Notes under the pieces: model-generated
What the model saw: only the letters and a program-made list of their open reading frames with translations
What the model was told of the DNA's origin: nothing
The model's database searches: none
Assembly (NCBI GenBank): GCA_964421755.1
Contig: CAYQYP010000291.1
Span: 1-25,778, forward strand
DNA length: 25,778 nt
DNA from: CAVUUN01 sp964421755
Lineage (GTDB): Bacteria > Acidobacteriota > UBA6911 > RPQK01
Direction: 5' to 3'
Part shown: positions 14,223-22,241 of the stretch, piece after piece
Layout: each line of letters begins with the position of its first letter
Numbering within the stretch: the stretch's first letter is position 1
Program-made: the position numbers and the translations under genes

Positions 14223-15416
14223 GATGCGGTTCATCGCTTCCAGGCACGCTCGACCGTTATGGTATGGACCCTTCCATGGATCTACCTTGGATTTATCGTC
14301 AGCCACAACGCCTTCCCGGGTTACCTTCCAGAACCACTCGCCGTGAACCGTGTCGACGATGTGGGTGCTGATGAAATTCCACGACGCCTGGGCGGCTGCC
14401 AGGAAACTCGATTCGCGAGTCAATTGGCAGGCGTTCAGGAATCCTACCATGGCCTCGGCCTGTGGCCACCAGTGCTTGTCGGTGTCGGTGATCTTTGACC
14501 CGTCTCCCTCGTAGAACAGCCCGCCGTCGGCGTCCAGGCCCTCGCGGAGTACTGCGTGTGCCATCCGGACCGCCGTGTCCTCTACCAGGCCAATCAGTTC
14601 CTTGTCACCGAGAATGTGGGCCGCTTCGCACAGCAGCCAGCTGCCCTCGATGTCGTGCCCGAATGAGACGTGCCCGGATCGCGGTTCCCATTGCTCCGTG
14701 AAGAAGGGGCGGAAATGGTGTGTCTCGGGATCAATGATATGACCGAGGAATATGGTGAACAACTCACGCAGACTCAGCCGTACGCGCTCGTCCTGGCCGA
14801 CGGCGAGCAGATTTGCGTAGCCCTCCAGGAGGTGCAGGTGCGTGTTCATGGACTTTTTTTCGTCCATGTCCACTTCACTGAGCCGTTGGTCCTGCGCCAC
14901 GCTCCAGTCCTGTTCGAAAGTCTCGAGGTAGCCCGTATTTTGCGGGTCGCGGCTGTGTGTTTCGAGGAGACCGTACACGGCTTCAGCCCGCTCCAGCGCT
15001 TCCGGGACAGCAAACACCCGGTAGTATTCAGACAAGGCGTAGACTGCAAAAGCCTGACCGTAAGTCTTCTTCTGCCGAACGGTCGGGTTGCCGCGATAGT
15101 CGACCATCCAGTAGAAGCCTCCGTTGTCCTGGTCCCAGAAACGCCTGTCCAGATAGGCAAAAGCCCGGTCGGCGAGCGAACGGTAATCGGGGTTCGGGTA
15201 GGCCTGGTACAGGCGGGAAAAGGTCCAGAGGATTCGGGTGTTCAAAATAAGGCCTTTTCCCGCTTGTTTGTCAATCTTCAGGTCGTTGGAAATCCGACCG
15301 TGGAAGCCACCATGCTCATCGTCAACGGTACGCTCCTGCCAAAAAGGAATGATGTTCTCCGTCAGCTCGGTTTCGATCTGGTCGCGCCACAGTCTCAATC
15401 GTTGCGATTCCGGCAT
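14205..15416 (-). CDS. cellobiose 2-epimerase (AGE family)
   Basis: Predicted to epimerise the reducing-end sugar of beta-1,4-disaccharides such as cellobiose or mannobiose. The 403-residue (alpha/alpha)6-barrel protein shows HGGFHG (35-40), KSMNTHLHLLEGY (188-200), FGHDIEGSWLL (252-262, H254 a probable catalytic base), WWPQAEAMVGF, and a C-terminal HNGRACLEA with H386 as the second catalytic histidine. KSMNTHLHLLE separates cellobiose epimerases from N-acylglucosamine epimerases. The ATG at 15416 is preferred; the frame continues to a TTG at 15479, giving an arginine-rich extension unlikely to be real. It is followed after about 120 bp of octamer repeats by the GH130 gene. Confidence 0.88.
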   Translation of the reverse strand: MPESQRLRLWRDQIETELTENIIPFWQERTVDDEHGGFHGRISNDLKIDKQAGKGLILNTRILWTFSRLYQAYPNPDYRSLADRAFAYLDRRFWDQDNGGFYWMVDYRGNPTVRQKKTYGQAFAVYALSEYYRVFAVPEALERAEAVYGLLETHSRDPQNTGYLETFEQDWSVAQDQRLSEVDMDEKKSMNTHLHLLEGYANLLAVGQDERVRLSLRELFTIFLGHIIDPETHHFRPFFTEQWEPRSGHVSFGHDIEGSWLLCEAAHILGDKELIGLVEDTAVRMAHAVLREGLDADGGLFYEGDGSKITDTDKHWWPQAEAMVGFLNACQLTRESSFLAAAQASWNFISTHIVDTVHGEWFWKVTREGVVADDKSKVDPWKGPYHNGRACLEAMNRIDQLTG

Positions 15417-15566
15417 ACGAATGGCCCCCGAAACCCCTGGATGTCTGTCTGCCCGTCTTCGGATTGTATTCGCCGCCAAAAGGGCCGGTCAATCGCGATT
15501 GTGCCGTCAACTGGTTAGTGAACCGGTCGAAACCGCCGCACGTTTCTCAGCGTTTGGCTCAGCGCC

Positions 15567-16397
15567 CTACTTCTCAACCCGTGCCGTTTGCTCTGTCCCT
15601 TCATCCTTCGAGAAGTAGAAGTAGCAGATCAATGCCGAAGTGAGGACGAGAAGTGCGACGAACTGGGAGAAGGTGAATATCCCGAATGGCCGATACCCGC
15701 CGCCGTCGATGCGAAGCCACTCGGACGGGAACCGGTAGGCCGAATACCAGATCATCCCGGTGATGAACACTTCGCCTGCCCAGCGCCGACTGCGTAGGAT
15801 CCTCCAGAGCAGGAAGAATGTGACGAGCCCAAAGAGGGACTCGTAGATCTGGGTGGGATGAGCCGGAAGGGCTTCCGCCGCTTCGGCTGGGATGTACCCG
15901 AGGGCTACTTGACTTTCGAAAGACGATGTCCCGGGAGGAAACCGAACAGCCCAGGGAAGGCCGGACACCGCCCCTCCGTTGCAGCCTGCGAGAAAACAAC
16001 CGATCCGTCCCACGAAGAGGCCGATCGCCAGGGCGGGTGCTATGCAGTCGAGAAATGCTCGAAAGGAAAACCGGCGGATCCTGTAGTAGACCAGCCAGGT
16101 AACGAGCAATCCGAAGAGGCCCCCGTAAAGAGAAAAGCCTGCGGGTTGCAACACATTTCGCATAGACCAGAAGCTCCAGTATTGCAGCCCGTAAAACAGC
16201 TTGGCCCCGACGAAGAGACCCGGTATCCCGAAAAACAGAAGGTCGGACACCGGGGCGTCCGATTTGGTGCGCCGAGCTGCCGCCAGCGCTGTCGTGGACC
16301 CGATCACTATCGCGAGGGTCAGCATGAACCAATAGTTCGGGACAATCCAAGACGGGAAGCCGGCCTCGGTGACCAAGCGGACGATTGTCTCCCTCAC
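15567..16397 (-). CDS. prolipoprotein diacylglyceryl transferase (Lgt)-like membrane protein
   Basis: A 276-residue multi-spanning inner-membrane protein. Lgt attaches diacylglycerol to the lipobox cysteine of preprolipoproteins. Recognisable blocks are GFSLYGGLFG (87-96), GRIGCFLAGCNGG (130-142, with the conserved Arg at 131) and HPTQIYES (180-187), with about seven hydrophobic segments. In the first block Tyr stands where E. coli Lgt has the functionally important His103, so it may be a divergent paralogue rather than the housekeeping enzyme. The start is GTG at 16397, with GAGGAG (16409-16404) six bases upstream. It lies 150 bp ahead of the epimerase on the same strand and may share its transcript. 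Confidence 0.78.
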   Translation of the reverse strand: MRETIVRLVTEAGFPSWIVPNYWFMLTLAIVIGSTTALAAARRTKSDAPVSDLLFFGIPGLFVGAKLFYGLQYWSFWSMRNVLQPAGFSLYGGLFGLLVTWLVYYRIRRFSFRAFLDCIAPALAIGLFVGRIGCFLAGCNGGAVSGLPWAVRFPPGTSSFESQVALGYIPAEAAEALPAHPTQIYESLFGLVTFFLLWRILRSRRWAGEVFITGMIWYSAYRFPSEWLRIDGGGYRPFGIFTFSQFVALLVLTSALICYFYFSKDEGTEQTARVEK

Positions 16398-16484
16398 TCG
16401 GTTCTCCTCTCTTATGCAGCGCGGACTACCGGAAAAATTTTCAATCGAAACGCATCCCGGCGATCGCTAAGCAACTCCAAGTGT

Positions 16485-16543
16485 GCGACATAACTGCGTG
16501 ACGCATGATGTCGCTTGAATCGTCACCGGCGACATTCTAGTTT
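16485..16543 (+). promoter_or_regulatory. hyphenated dyad and candidate promoter upstream of the 1011-residue secreted protein
   Basis: GCGACAT (16485-16491) and ATGTCGC (16508-16514) are inverted around a loop that is itself palindromic, TGCGT-g-ACGCA (16495-16505). A further GCGACAT lies near 16529. TTGAAT (16515-16520) and TAGTTT (16538-16543) with a 17-bp spacer could be the promoter. The dyad would sit just upstream of the -35. It lies between divergent genes and could serve either. Confidence 0.4.
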
Positions 16544-16583
16544 AGCGACTGATCTCTTCTCAACGGTAAGGAGTGTTGACACT

Positions 16584-19500
16584 ATGCGTCGTTCCTCCTT
16601 TTCCCGCCTGTTCCCTGGTCTCGTATTCACTCTCTTGGCGTTGTTCCTTGTTGCCGGGAGGTCGAACCTGCCTCCTGAGCTCGTGTATCGTTATCTGCAG
16701 CACGACCCAGCCAAGGCCGAAGAAATCCGGCGGATCGCCGAGGCCAGGCAAGGCAACGGAGGTTGGCTGCGCAACGCCAAGATCTCCGATGCGCCAGGAT
16801 CCTTCCCGAAGCCGGATCTGTCGGTCGTCGACCTCGGAACCGGGCTGGTCTTCGCACAGGTGGGTGACGGGCAGATTCCGGGAACGGAGAAGTTCTTCCA
16901 AACCACGCTGGTACTGATCAATCAGACAGCGCATTCCACACGCGGTACGATCGAGTTTTTCGACAACAACGGAATCCCACTGGTCGTGACAATCAACGGC
17001 CTTTCCGCAAGCTCCTTCCCTTTCACTTTGGGCTCCTCGCGGACCGCGCGCTTCCGCACCTCCGGGACCGGTGACGTCAAGGTCGGTTGGGCGCACGTGC
17101 ATTCGGAACAACCGATTTCGGGCACGGCCACATTCGGGATTCGGGATAGCACCGGCCGAGTCTACAGCGACGTCGGCGTTGAGGAGTCCCCGGTCGGGAC
17201 GGAGTTCATGCTGTTCGCCGACATGGCCGGCCAGAGCCGCACGGGCGTGGCATTGGCGAATCCCGGCACCGTCGGCGTGGACGTTCAACTTCAGTTGATC
17301 GACCGGAACGGAGTGCCCAAGGCAACCAGGCAGGTGAATCTTCCGGCTTGGGGACACTGGGCACAGTACCTGGACGAGACATTTAACGGCGTTTCGGGAA
17401 TCCAGGAATTCGAGGGGTCGGTCGTGCTCACCTCGGCCCGCGAGTTCCACGGGGTCACGTTGCGTGAAACCGGCGAGCAACTGACTTCCATGCCCATGGT
17501 GAGGAAACCTGCAGCCGGAACCTCCTGGACGAAGATCGCCCTCGCCCATATCGGCGATGGCTCGGCAGGTGGTTTGTCGATCAAGTCTTCGGTGATTTTG
17601 CTGAACAATCTCGCGGCTGCCAGCACTGGAACCGTTGAGTTCTACCTCTCCACGGGCGAAGAGATGATGGTGACCATCGGCGGCAGCAGGGCCTCCAAGT
17701 TCACTTTCTCCCTTGCACCCAATGCGGTCACGCGCTTCCTGACCAGCGGGACCGGCGCCCTGCAGACCGGATTCGCGGTCGTCAGCATGGATCAACCGAT
17801 CACCGGGACGGGCTTGTTTTCCCTCTACAACAGTCAGGGCGCCCTCGATACCGAGGTCGGCGTCGGGACGACACCCCTCCAAAAAACCGTCTCGATCATC
17901 GCGGACAGCCTTGATGTCTACAACACCGGCATCGCGCTCGCTTACCCCATTCCGGCCGATCTGGCCGGCGAGAATCGGGTGCGGCTGACCCTCTACGATC
18001 GGAACAACTCCTACAAAGCTGCGGTGGATGTCACTCTCAAGAATTTCCAGCACAACGCGCAGTTCCTCACGGAACTCTTTCCGGCGGTCGCGGGAATCGA
18101 CGAATTCGACGGGCGAATCGACGTCAGCGCCAATCAATATGTCTCGGTGTTGAGTCTCCGCCAGGCTGGTACCAAACTCACGTCGATGCCCTTTTTCCAG
18201 AAGCGATACGGGTTCGGGCCGACTTCTGCCATGCGGTTCGCCCAGGATCTGGCCGGCACCGTTTCCCCAACTCTCTCTTGGCGACTTCTCCAAAACGGCA
18301 ACGATTTTGCCCTGGAAAACGTGACCGTCAGCGCACCGGCCCTTGGATTCAATGCGACGGGGATCCAGGCCGGAGACCTGATCGGGTTCGGCAACTTCAT
18401 TCGAGACGACGAAAGTCGGACCTACGAATTGGTGGCACGGGAGTTTGGGAGCCTGATCTTCGATCTTGTCGAGCACAGCCCCGACGGGACTGCCCTCGTA
18501 GGCGAAGGGGAACTGAATGGCGAGGCGACGAGGAACCTGGCCGTTGAGCTTCGCTTTTTCGATAAAAAGCCTTATACCTACGTCGGTTCGGCTCTTGAAA
18601 CCGAATTCTGGCTTGCGCCGGGGATTGTAACGGTACCGGCGTCCCCGACCACTGCTGCGGCGGTGACGACCGAGTTTACGTCGGTCTCGATCGACCCCAA
18701 TCGAGAGAGCCGACTGGTCAGGCGAACCACCGAACAGCTGACCTTCAAGGCGGCTTCCGCCACCCAGGCGAATCTTCTGAGAGTCTTCCCCATCTTCGTG
18801 CGGCCCGGCGTGACCATCCGTCTCGAGGGGACCCAGTTCGGATCGAATCCCCTGGTTCAGTTCAATTTCGAGCAATACGACACGTCCACGTACCAGACTA
18901 CCCAGTACGCCTACCCGGTGATCCCGGCATCCGGCCCTGAAGGTTGGACGGCCAAAGTGCCACTGATTACGGGCTCGGATCCCACCAGGGGCTACCTGGA
19001 CCTGAAGAGCATCCAGGTCGACAACGGCTCCGGACCGGGCAACAAGTACGAGAGTCGCATGAATTTCGCTCCTGTGTTCCGGGCGCGTCCAGACACCACC
19101 AAGGGCGGGGCATCTGCAAACTTCTCCTTTTCGTTTGAGCAGGCCGCACGCCAGTTCTCCATTGCCTGGTTCCAGGTGGGCTTCTTCGATGTCACGGCGA
19201 ATTTCTCTGGCCTCGCGGTGGGCTCGAGTATCGGTACCGGAAAGTACGGGTCCGACACCTACGCGCTGAAGGTAAAGACCGTGTCTGCGACTGAAGTCAT
19301 CGTTGATGTGATCCAGGAAGGATATACCGAGGCATTCGGGGAAATGAAATTGCAGCGTTTCCCGGATGCCCTCCCTTCGGAGAACCTTCCGGGTCTGGGA
19401 GTGACTTTCCGGCAACTGGAACCGCCTGTAGGACCTCAGCTGCTTACGGACCGGTTGAAACTGGAATGGACGTTCACCGGACTGCCCCTGGTCTTACCAC

Positions 19501-19619
19501 AGGCGGGCAGTCTGGTCAGCATGGCGGGAAACACCCTGTCGAGTCAAAACCGGGGCTCTTCAAGCGGTTTGCAGGTCGATTTCTTCACTGCTTTCGTAAC
19601 CAGCGCGGAGTTACAGTAA
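16584..19619 (+). CDS. large secreted protein with a duplicated beta-rich module
   Basis: A 1011-residue protein of unknown function. A signal peptide is clear (MRRSSFSRLF, hydrophobic core to about 23, possible cleavage after VAG). Residues about 88-307 and 317-540 are two divergent copies of one module. Each begins with an AQVGDG/AHIGDG segment, has a TGTVEFF-like strand and a TSGTG motif (159-163, 388-392), a MDQPITGTG-like strand, and ends with LTSMPM or LTSMPFF. Residues about 730-760 (GVTIRLEGTQFGSN) resemble an IPT/TIG fold. A role as surface or extracellular beta-sandwich protein is inferred. TAAGGAG (16567-16573) supports the ATG at 16584; an earlier in-frame start at 16515 lacks a site. 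Its stop overlaps the next start. Confidence 0.8.
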   Translation: MRRSSFSRLFPGLVFTLLALFLVAGRSNLPPELVYRYLQHDPAKAEEIRRIAEARQGNGGWLRNAKISDAPGSFPKPDLSVVDLGTGLVFAQVGDGQIPGTEKFFQTTLVLINQTAHSTRGTIEFFDNNGIPLVVTINGLSASSFPFTLGSSRTARFRTSGTGDVKVGWAHVHSEQPISGTATFGIRDSTGRVYSDVGVEESPVGTEFMLFADMAGQSRTGVALANPGTVGVDVQLQLIDRNGVPKATRQVNLPAWGHWAQYLDETFNGVSGIQEFEGSVVLTSAREFHGVTLRETGEQLTSMPMVRKPAAGTSWTKIALAHIGDGSAGGLSIKSSVILLNNLAAASTGTVEFYLSTGEEMMVTIGGSRASKFTFSLAPNAVTRFLTSGTGALQTGFAVVSMDQPITGTGLFSLYNSQGALDTEVGVGTTPLQKTVSIIADSLDVYNTGIALAYPIPADLAGENRVRLTLYDRNNSYKAAVDVTLKNFQHNAQFLTELFPAVAGIDEFDGRIDVSANQYVSVLSLRQAGTKLTSMPFFQKRYGFGPTSAMRFAQDLAGTVSPTLSWRLLQNGNDFALENVTVSAPALGFNATGIQAGDLIGFGNFIRDDESRTYELVAREFGSLIFDLVEHSPDGTALVGEGELNGEATRNLAVELRFFDKKPYTYVGSALETEFWLAPGIVTVPASPTTAAAVTTEFTSVSIDPNRESRLVRRTTEQLTFKAASATQANLLRVFPIFVRPGVTIRLEGTQFGSNPLVQFNFEQYDTSTYQTTQYAYPVIPASGPEGWTAKVPLITGSDPTRGYLDLKSIQVDNGSGPGNKYESRMNFAPVFRARPDTTKGGASANFSFSFEQAARQFSIAWFQVGFFDVTANFSGLAVGSSIGTGKYGSDTYALKVKTVSATEVIVDVIQEGYTEAFGEMKLQRFPDALPSENLPGLGVTFRQLEPPVGPQLLTDRLKLEWTFTGLPLVLPQAGSLVSMAGNTLSSQNRGSSSGLQVDFFTAFVTSAELQ

Positions 19620-20560
19620 TGAAACGCAACAACCTCCGGCTCTTCTTGCTCCTGGCGCTTCTGGCGGCCAGCAACCTCGCCCTGGTTGGAGACTTTGGCG
19701 GATTCGAGATCTTTCTTGATCCCGAGTGCGATTGCGAAGACGAGGCCGAAGCCGCTAGCGCCAGGGTCCAGCTGAATCCCGCAGAGCTGTCGCTGGCTCA
19801 GGGGGAAACGAAAACATCAACTGCGGAATTCCTCGTTGGAGTCACTCCGAAGTCGGCCACCTGGACGATGCGAAAACCGAGTACCACGCTTTTCAAGGCG
19901 AGCTCGCTGAGCACCAGCACTGGTACAACGACCACAATCAGCGTCACTGCCGCCGACAACGTGATCCCCGAAGAGAACTGGGACCAGGGAGCCTTCTGCC
20001 AAAAGGACTCGCCGGACGTGGCCGGGAAGGGTCAGAATAACGAGGGCGAAGGCTCGGCCCCACTGACACTGAGCGTTTGGGGTACCCAACTGTATTGGAC
20101 AAACGAGGACGGATCCGTTCGGCGATGGTGGACCAGTGTGAACGAGTTCGTCAACCCGTTCGCCGCCCCTCCTAAAAAGGAATACCTCGTTGACGGGGGG
20201 GACTCGACTTCCTTTTTCCTGAGATTGAACCTCCCGGCGGGGGTCAATACCACAGACTGGGATATTCAAGTCGTCACCAGGCCGGTCCAACGCGACACTC
20301 TTGTTGACTCCGTTCTTATGGTCTACAGCCCATTTGGGTCGACTCATGAGCCTTCGGAGTACATCGAGACACCGACCGTCGAAGTCGTGAACGGACTCAT
20401 CAAGGTTACCTTCAGGTCAAAGACGGAGTTCCCAGGCAACGCTTTCGCTGATGGCGGCGGAACAATGCCGTTTGAAGTATTGGTCCGTCGGAAGTCGGAT
20501 GCGCTGACCGTTCGTCGAGGATCTACATTGGGCCTTTGGGACAGAAACCCTTATATCTGA
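19619..20560 (+). CDS. secreted protein of unknown function, coupled to the preceding gene
   Basis: A 313-residue protein with a signal peptide (MKRNNLRLFLLLALLAASNLALVG) and, just after it, an acidic cysteine-containing stretch (DPECDCEDEAEA, about 33-44). A beta-rich region follows (VQLNPAELSLAQGETKTSTA), similar in feel to bacterial Ig-like domains. I do not recognise the family. The start codon shares one base with the stop of the upstream gene (TAATG), and GGAG (19607-19610) lies inside that gene, so the two are translationally coupled and probably act together outside the cytoplasm. A longer in-frame extension to 19466 lies wholly within the upstream gene and removes the signal peptide from the N terminus, so it was not used. 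Confidence 0.75.
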   Translation: MKRNNLRLFLLLALLAASNLALVGDFGGFEIFLDPECDCEDEAEAASARVQLNPAELSLAQGETKTSTAEFLVGVTPKSATWTMRKPSTTLFKASSLSTSTGTTTTISVTAADNVIPEENWDQGAFCQKDSPDVAGKGQNNEGEGSAPLTLSVWGTQLYWTNEDGSVRRWWTSVNEFVNPFAAPPKKEYLVDGGDSTSFFLRLNLPAGVNTTDWDIQVVTRPVQRDTLVDSVLMVYSPFGSTHEPSEYIETPTVEVVNGLIKVTFRSKTEFPGNAFADGGGTMPFEVLVRRKSDALTVRRGSTLGLWDRNPYI

Positions 20561-20642
20561 CGACTGTTGCCCCTTCCGTTTCAGGTCCGTAGAACCGACA
20601 CGTCGATAGAAAACGGGTGATGGTCCGGTGTTAGTCATGTGC

Positions 20643-20983
20643 TCGCTCCGAGGGTGTTGAAAAAGGTTGGAAAGCGCATTCGGCCCACAGGAATTGTCGG
20701 ACTTGTTATGGGCTGATGTCGTGCGGAGGCGGGATCGAATGGAGCCGCGCACGAAAGCGAACGGCAGTGAGCGAGAGTAAGCGGACCACCAATCATCCGC
20801 TAAGTCGGGACCTTAAAACAGGAAGCAGTGGAGCGAGTCAGGTGGTCCGCTTACTCGCTCGCTTCTCTCGCTGTCGTGCGCGGCTCCATTCGATCTCGCA
20901 TCCACGCGAGGCTCGCACCGTCCCATAGCCTGTTCACAGAAACGTGAACATTTTCAACACCCTCGCTGCGTGTGCGGCTCTGA
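20643..20983. mobile_element. MITE-like composite palindromic element
   Basis: Terminal inverted repeats CGAGGGTGTTGAAAA (20649-20663) and TTTTCAACACCCTCG (20951-20965) bound about 317 bp. Inside is a second, imperfect inverted repeat with long arms (20734-20791 with 20842-20896): the outer 22 bases (GATCGAATGGAGCCGCGCACGA) and the inner GAGTAAGCGGACCACC match, while the middle differs in length. The right end plus flank recurs at 152-188. There is no transposase frame, so it would be non-autonomous. The GTGTTGAAAAA end resembles insertion-sequence termini, but I cannot name a family. This accounts for most of the 461-bp gap at 20561-21021; nothing else is seen in the gap. Confidence 0.6.
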
Positions 20984-21021
20984 GAAGCTCGCCGGGCCGC
21001 GCTCGAGAATAGGGGCTAAGT

Positions 21022-22032
21022 TCACGGCTGCACCAGGACTTTCAGCGCCTCCGGGCTCCGGCTGACTCGCAGTGCTTCAGCAGTCTGGTCGACCGCGAAG
21101 CGGTGGCTGACAATCCGGCACGGGTCTACTTGTCCAGCCGCAAGGGCCTGGATGGCCCGCTGGTGCGTAAACGGGTTAATGAACGAACCTACGAGCGTCA
21201 GTTCCCGCAAGAAAATGTCATATGGCCGGATACGAGCCTGCGCCTCGGGCCCCGAGACTCCGAACAGCAGCACGATTCCTCCCCGGCGCGCCGCCTGGAC
21301 CGCCTGCTCGACGGCCTTTTCGTGGCCCGCACACTCTATCGTCAGGTCTGCGCCCCCGTCGGTTGCATCACGCAGGGCCGCGGCGGCGTCCGGCCCGGAT
21401 GGATCGACTGCCATGTCTGCCCCGAGGTCGACAGCCATTTGACGGCGATACCCGTTAGGTTCACTCACTGCCACTGTCGAGGCCCCGCCCCGTCTGACCA
21501 GCTGGAGCATCAGCTGACCGATCGAACCCCCTCCGACTATCAGAACTTTCGCTCCGGGCGAAAACCGGGCGCGATCCAGCCCATGGAGACAACATGCGAG
21601 TGGCTCCGCAAAGGCGCCGGCCTCCAGCGCCAATCCGTCCGGCAGACGATACGCCTGTTCGGCTGGGGCCAGGCAGTACTCGGCAAATCCTCCGTCCCGA
21701 TTCACGCCGATTGCCGTCAGCCGTTCGCACAGTTGGATGTCGCCGCGGCGACAAAAGGTACAGACCCGGCAGACGATATTGGGGTCGATCGTCACGGGGT
21801 CGCCGACCTTCAGGTGTCGGACCTGCACGCCAAGTTCCTCGATCGTCCCGGAAAACTCGTGGCCGGGGACGACCGGAAAGGTGACCGTGTGTTCGCCGTG
21901 GAAAAGCCGACTGTCGGTGCCGCACACCCCGCAGGTATGAACCCTGATGAGGACGTCGTCAGGCCCAACCTGAGATTGCGCACGTTCTTCGATTTTCAAT
22001 TCCTGAGGACGCGTCAAAACCGCAGCTTTCAT
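21022..22032 (-). CDS. zinc-dependent medium-chain alcohol/polyol dehydrogenase
   Basis: A 336-residue NAD(P)-dependent MDR enzyme of the sorbitol/threonine dehydrogenase type. Catalytic zinc ligands are C37 in CGVCGTD (34-40) and H58-E59 in GHE; structural zinc cysteines are C88, C91, C94 and C102. FAEPLACCLHG (141-151) is the usual polyol-dehydrogenase helix and GGGSIG (167-172) the dinucleotide loop. It likely oxidises a secondary alcohol of a sugar, polyol or sugar acid to a ketone. GAGGAGACC lies just upstream of the ATG. No same-strand gene is adjacent, so it is probably transcribed alone. The precise substrate cannot be assigned. Confidence 0.88.
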   Translation of the reverse strand: MKAAVLTRPQELKIEERAQSQVGPDDVLIRVHTCGVCGTDSRLFHGEHTVTFPVVPGHEFSGTIEELGVQVRHLKVGDPVTIDPNIVCRVCTFCRRGDIQLCERLTAIGVNRDGGFAEYCLAPAEQAYRLPDGLALEAGAFAEPLACCLHGLDRARFSPGAKVLIVGGGSIGQLMLQLVRRGGASTVAVSEPNGYRRQMAVDLGADMAVDPSGPDAAAALRDATDGGADLTIECAGHEKAVEQAVQAARRGGIVLLFGVSGPEAQARIRPYDIFLRELTLVGSFINPFTHQRAIQALAAGQVDPCRIVSHRFAVDQTAEALRVSRSPEALKVLVQP

Positions 22033-22108
22033 GGCTGAAGGTCTCCTCGGTGAAGTGCCGGATTATTTCTGGGCGCTGCTCAACTGTCAAGCGTAGCTTC
22101 GTTCCCAG

Positions 22109-22197
22109 AAAGGACCTCGAGGACACCAAGGACACCAAGAATGAGAAGAACCTTGCCGTTGTCTTCCTGGTGTCTTTGAGGTTCTTTGAGGTCCTTT
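22109..22197. repeat. imperfect inverted repeat rich in GGACACCAAG/GGTGTCTTTGAGG
   Basis: AAAGGACCTC (22109-22118) pairs perfectly with GAGGTCCTTT (22188-22197). Between them GGACACCAAG-type blocks (22121-22140) face CTGGTGTCTTTGAGG blocks (about 22168-22182). It lies between divergent genes (dehydrogenase and secreted protein), so it is not a shared terminator; a dispersed repeat is more likely. Confidence 0.5.
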
Positions 22198-22241
22198 GCT
22201 TTTAACTTGATCCTCCTCTGGCTCGGTGATAACTACGGCAA

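Noticed and set aside
16560..19415. 951-residue minus-strand open frame
   Set aside because: It is antisense to the clear secreted-protein gene, has no recognisable domains, and its length is explained by the high GC content.
20561..21021. Small gene in the 461-bp gap
   Set aside because: The only frame (20716-20928) consists of the inverted-repeat arms and has no family signal.
21103..22038. 311-residue plus-strand open frame
   Set aside because: It is antisense to the zinc-dependent dehydrogenase, with no ribosome site or domain.
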